Below are positions 62,833 through 64,000 of a stretch of 64,000 nucleotides of DNA, one piece after another; position 1 is the stretch's first letter, and each line of letters opens with the position of its first letter. This DNA comes from Roseicyclus sp. (GTDB lineage Bacteria > Pseudomonadota > Alphaproteobacteria > Rhodobacterales > Rhodobacteraceae), in NCBI RefSeq assembly GCF_018402035.1, contig NZ_JAGYJN010000006.1, positions 124,001-188,000 of the forward strand, written 5' to 3'. Under the pieces are notes generated by a model. That model made no database searches, was not told the origin of the DNA, and saw nothing but the letters and a program-made list of their open reading frames with translations. A program made the translations under genes and the position numbers.

Positions 62833-63705
62833 ATGGCGGTGGCGCCGCTTGTATTCGTCCTCTTGTGGGCGGGCGGCTACGCATTCGCCAAGCTGGGCCT
62901 TGCTCATGCCGAGCCGATGACGCTTCTGGCGCTGCGCTACGGGTTGGCCTTCGTCGCGCTGGCCCCTTTCCTCTTTCGTCGCGGGATCGTCTGGCCCCAA
63001 GAGCGGCGGCATTGGGGGGCGCTGGCGCTGACCGGAATCCTGATCCAATGCGTCTATTTCGGCCTTGCCTATCTTGCCATGAAGCGGGGCATGAACGCGG
63101 GCACCACGGCGCTGATCATGGCGCTGCAACCGCTTCTGGTGGCCGTGGCCGGGCCCTTCCTTGGCAAGGTCGCGGTGACGCCGCGCGTCTGGGGCGGGCT
63201 TGCGCTTGGTTTTGCCGGGGTGGCCGTGGTGATTGTCACGGGCGGCACGCTGGGGCCAAGCCCCGCCATCGCGGTGGCGCTTGCGCTCGCGGCGCTCGCG
63301 GGCATGACGGCGGCCACCCTGTTCGAAGGCTGGCACGGGCTGCGCTGCGACCCGGCGGTCGGCGGTGCCGTGCAATATGCCGTTGGTTTTGCCCTGCTCA
63401 TGCCCGTGGCGTTTGTGACCGAGGGGCTGGCCTTTGACTGGCATCCGGAGCTGACGATGTCGCTTGCATATCTTGTGATCGGCAATTCCATCATCGCAAT
63501 CGGGCTTTACATCGCGATGCTGCAACGCGGCGATGCGACCCGCATCTCGGCCTTGCTGTATCTTGTCCCGCCGCTTGCGCTGGCAATCGCATGGCTAGTG
63601 CTGGGCGAGAGGCCCGGCCCGCTTTCCCTGTTCGGCTTTGCGCTTTCCATGACGGGCGTTTACATCGTCCATCGAAAGCTGGACGGCGGGGGGAGGACGG
63701 CATGA
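62833..63705 (+). CDS. EamA/DMT-family transporter in the ectoine locus
   Basis: A 290-residue protein with about ten hydrophobic helices in two EamA repeats: LVFVLLWAGGYAFAKLGLAHAEPMTLLALRY and the second-half ALLYLVPPLALAIAWLVLGERP. Start at 62833 with GGAGGGGGG upstream; the longer frame overlaps the deacylase. Its place between the catabolic genes and the regulator suggests export or uptake of a pathway intermediate, but substrate is unknown. Overlaps the GntR gene by 4 bases. Confidence 0.82.
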   Translation: MAVAPLVFVLLWAGGYAFAKLGLAHAEPMTLLALRYGLAFVALAPFLFRRGIVWPQERRHWGALALTGILIQCVYFGLAYLAMKRGMNAGTTALIMALQPLLVAVAGPFLGKVAVTPRVWGGLALGFAGVAVVIVTGGTLGPSPAIAVALALAALAGMTAATLFEGWHGLRCDPAVGGAVQYAVGFALLMPVAFVTEGLAFDWHPELTMSLAYLVIGNSIIAIGLYIAMLQRGDATRISALLYLVPPLALAIAWLVLGERPGPLSLFGFALSMTGVYIVHRKLDGGGRTA

Positions 63706-64000
63706 ACATCGAGCGGCCCGAGGTCACCGAAACCGCGCGCGACCGATTTGAACGGATCCATGACGATATCCGCATGCGGATCTGCCTGCTGGATTACGCC
63801 CCCGGTGAACGGCTTTCGGAAGAAGCGCTGGCCGCGGAATTCGGCATAAGTCGTACACCGCTGCGCCGGGTTCTGGCGCGGCTGGAAAGCGAGGGGTTGC
63901 TGCAGTCGGTCCACGGGGTCGGCACTTTCGTAACCGATGTGCATATCGAGGAATTGGTCCAGACTTACCAGCTTCGGCTGGAACTGGCCGAATTGACCGG
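63702..64000 (+). CDS. GntR-family regulator, FCD type (partial)
   Basis: The first 99 residues are visible; the gene runs off the window. A winged-helix domain is clear (IRMRICLLDYAPGERLSEEALAAEFGISRTPLRRVLARLESEGLL, VGTFVTDVHIEEL), followed by the start of an FCD ligand domain (QLRLELAELTG). It is coupled to the EamA gene (ATGA). Likely regulator of the locus, possibly binding the TGTATACA and TGTGCACA sites. The regulator of ectoine genes in many relatives, EnuR, is a MocR-type protein, so this would be a different class. Confidence 0.85.
   Translation, partial: MNIERPEVTETARDRFERIHDDIRMRICLLDYAPGERLSEEALAAEFGISRTPLRRVLARLESEGLLQSVHGVGTFVTDVHIEELVQTYQLRLELAELT

Overview
The window looks like chromosomal DNA of an alphaproteobacterium of the Rhodobacteraceae (Rhodobacterales). 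The evidence is high GC, many proteins typical of that family (a DUF4175/TIGR02302 membrane protein beside lysA, a class I lysyl-tRNA synthetase, DUF1523, a two-domain aldehyde dehydrogenase beside deoC, crotonyl-CoA carboxylase/reductase), and family-type intergenic repeats. I cannot name the genus from sequence alone.

From 1 to about 55.6 kb the content is ordinary core chromosome with short operons on both strands. Lysine and cell-surface functions come first (zinc-ribbon protein end, DUF4175 protein, lysA, a quinone oxidoreductase). A BrnT/BrnA-type toxin-antitoxin pair and ETF-ubiquinone oxidoreductase follow. Next are isoprenoid genes (ispE, polyprenyl diphosphate synthase), polyhydroxybutyrate genes (phaA, phaB), an EAL protein, DNA repair (tag), thioredoxin, cold-shock protein, EttA, NadD and a D-Ala-D-Ala carboxypeptidase. 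A decayed phytase/esterase-like gene and a lone peptide-type binding protein follow. Carbon metabolism (double ALDH, deoC, rpe, ccr) comes next, then acyltransferase, lysK, a large beta-helix protein, tRNA-modification genes (trmL, mnmH), a molybdo-hydroxylase large subunit, an aspartate dehydrogenase, valS, trpA and ychF. PhaA, PhaB and Ccr together point to acetoacetyl/3-hydroxybutyryl-CoA metabolism feeding PHB and the ethylmalonyl-CoA pathway.

A tRNA-Ser(GCT) at 55.45 kb marks a change. To its right, codon use shifts (TTG leucine codons become rare), an IS110-type element is present, and a compact ectoine-related locus follows. An EhuABCD-type uptake operon on the minus strand is divergent from an ectoine-hydrolase-like M24 protein, an ArgE-like M20 deacylase, an EamA transporter and a GntR/FCD regulator that runs off the window. 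The divergent promoter holds two matching palindromes (TGTGCACA and TGTATACA), which are good operator candidates. Inferred function: import ectoine or hydroxyectoine, open the ring, deacetylate the product.

The least ordinary observations are: (1) a dispersed palindromic repeat lying in frame inside valS, adding about 45 residues; (2) two intergenic arrays of perfect palindromes with CTGCAG, CCCGGG and CTCGAG cores; (3) the ectoine locus with an M20 deacylase and an FCD-type regulator in positions where other families are usual; (4) a probably exported JAMM-like protein; (5) three genes (lysA, a DUF2834 gene, the IS110 transposase) broken by 1-2 base indels in GC or homopolymer runs, which may be sequence errors. 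I saw no CRISPR array, phage or secretion system, and nothing I would call a clearly new multi-gene system.
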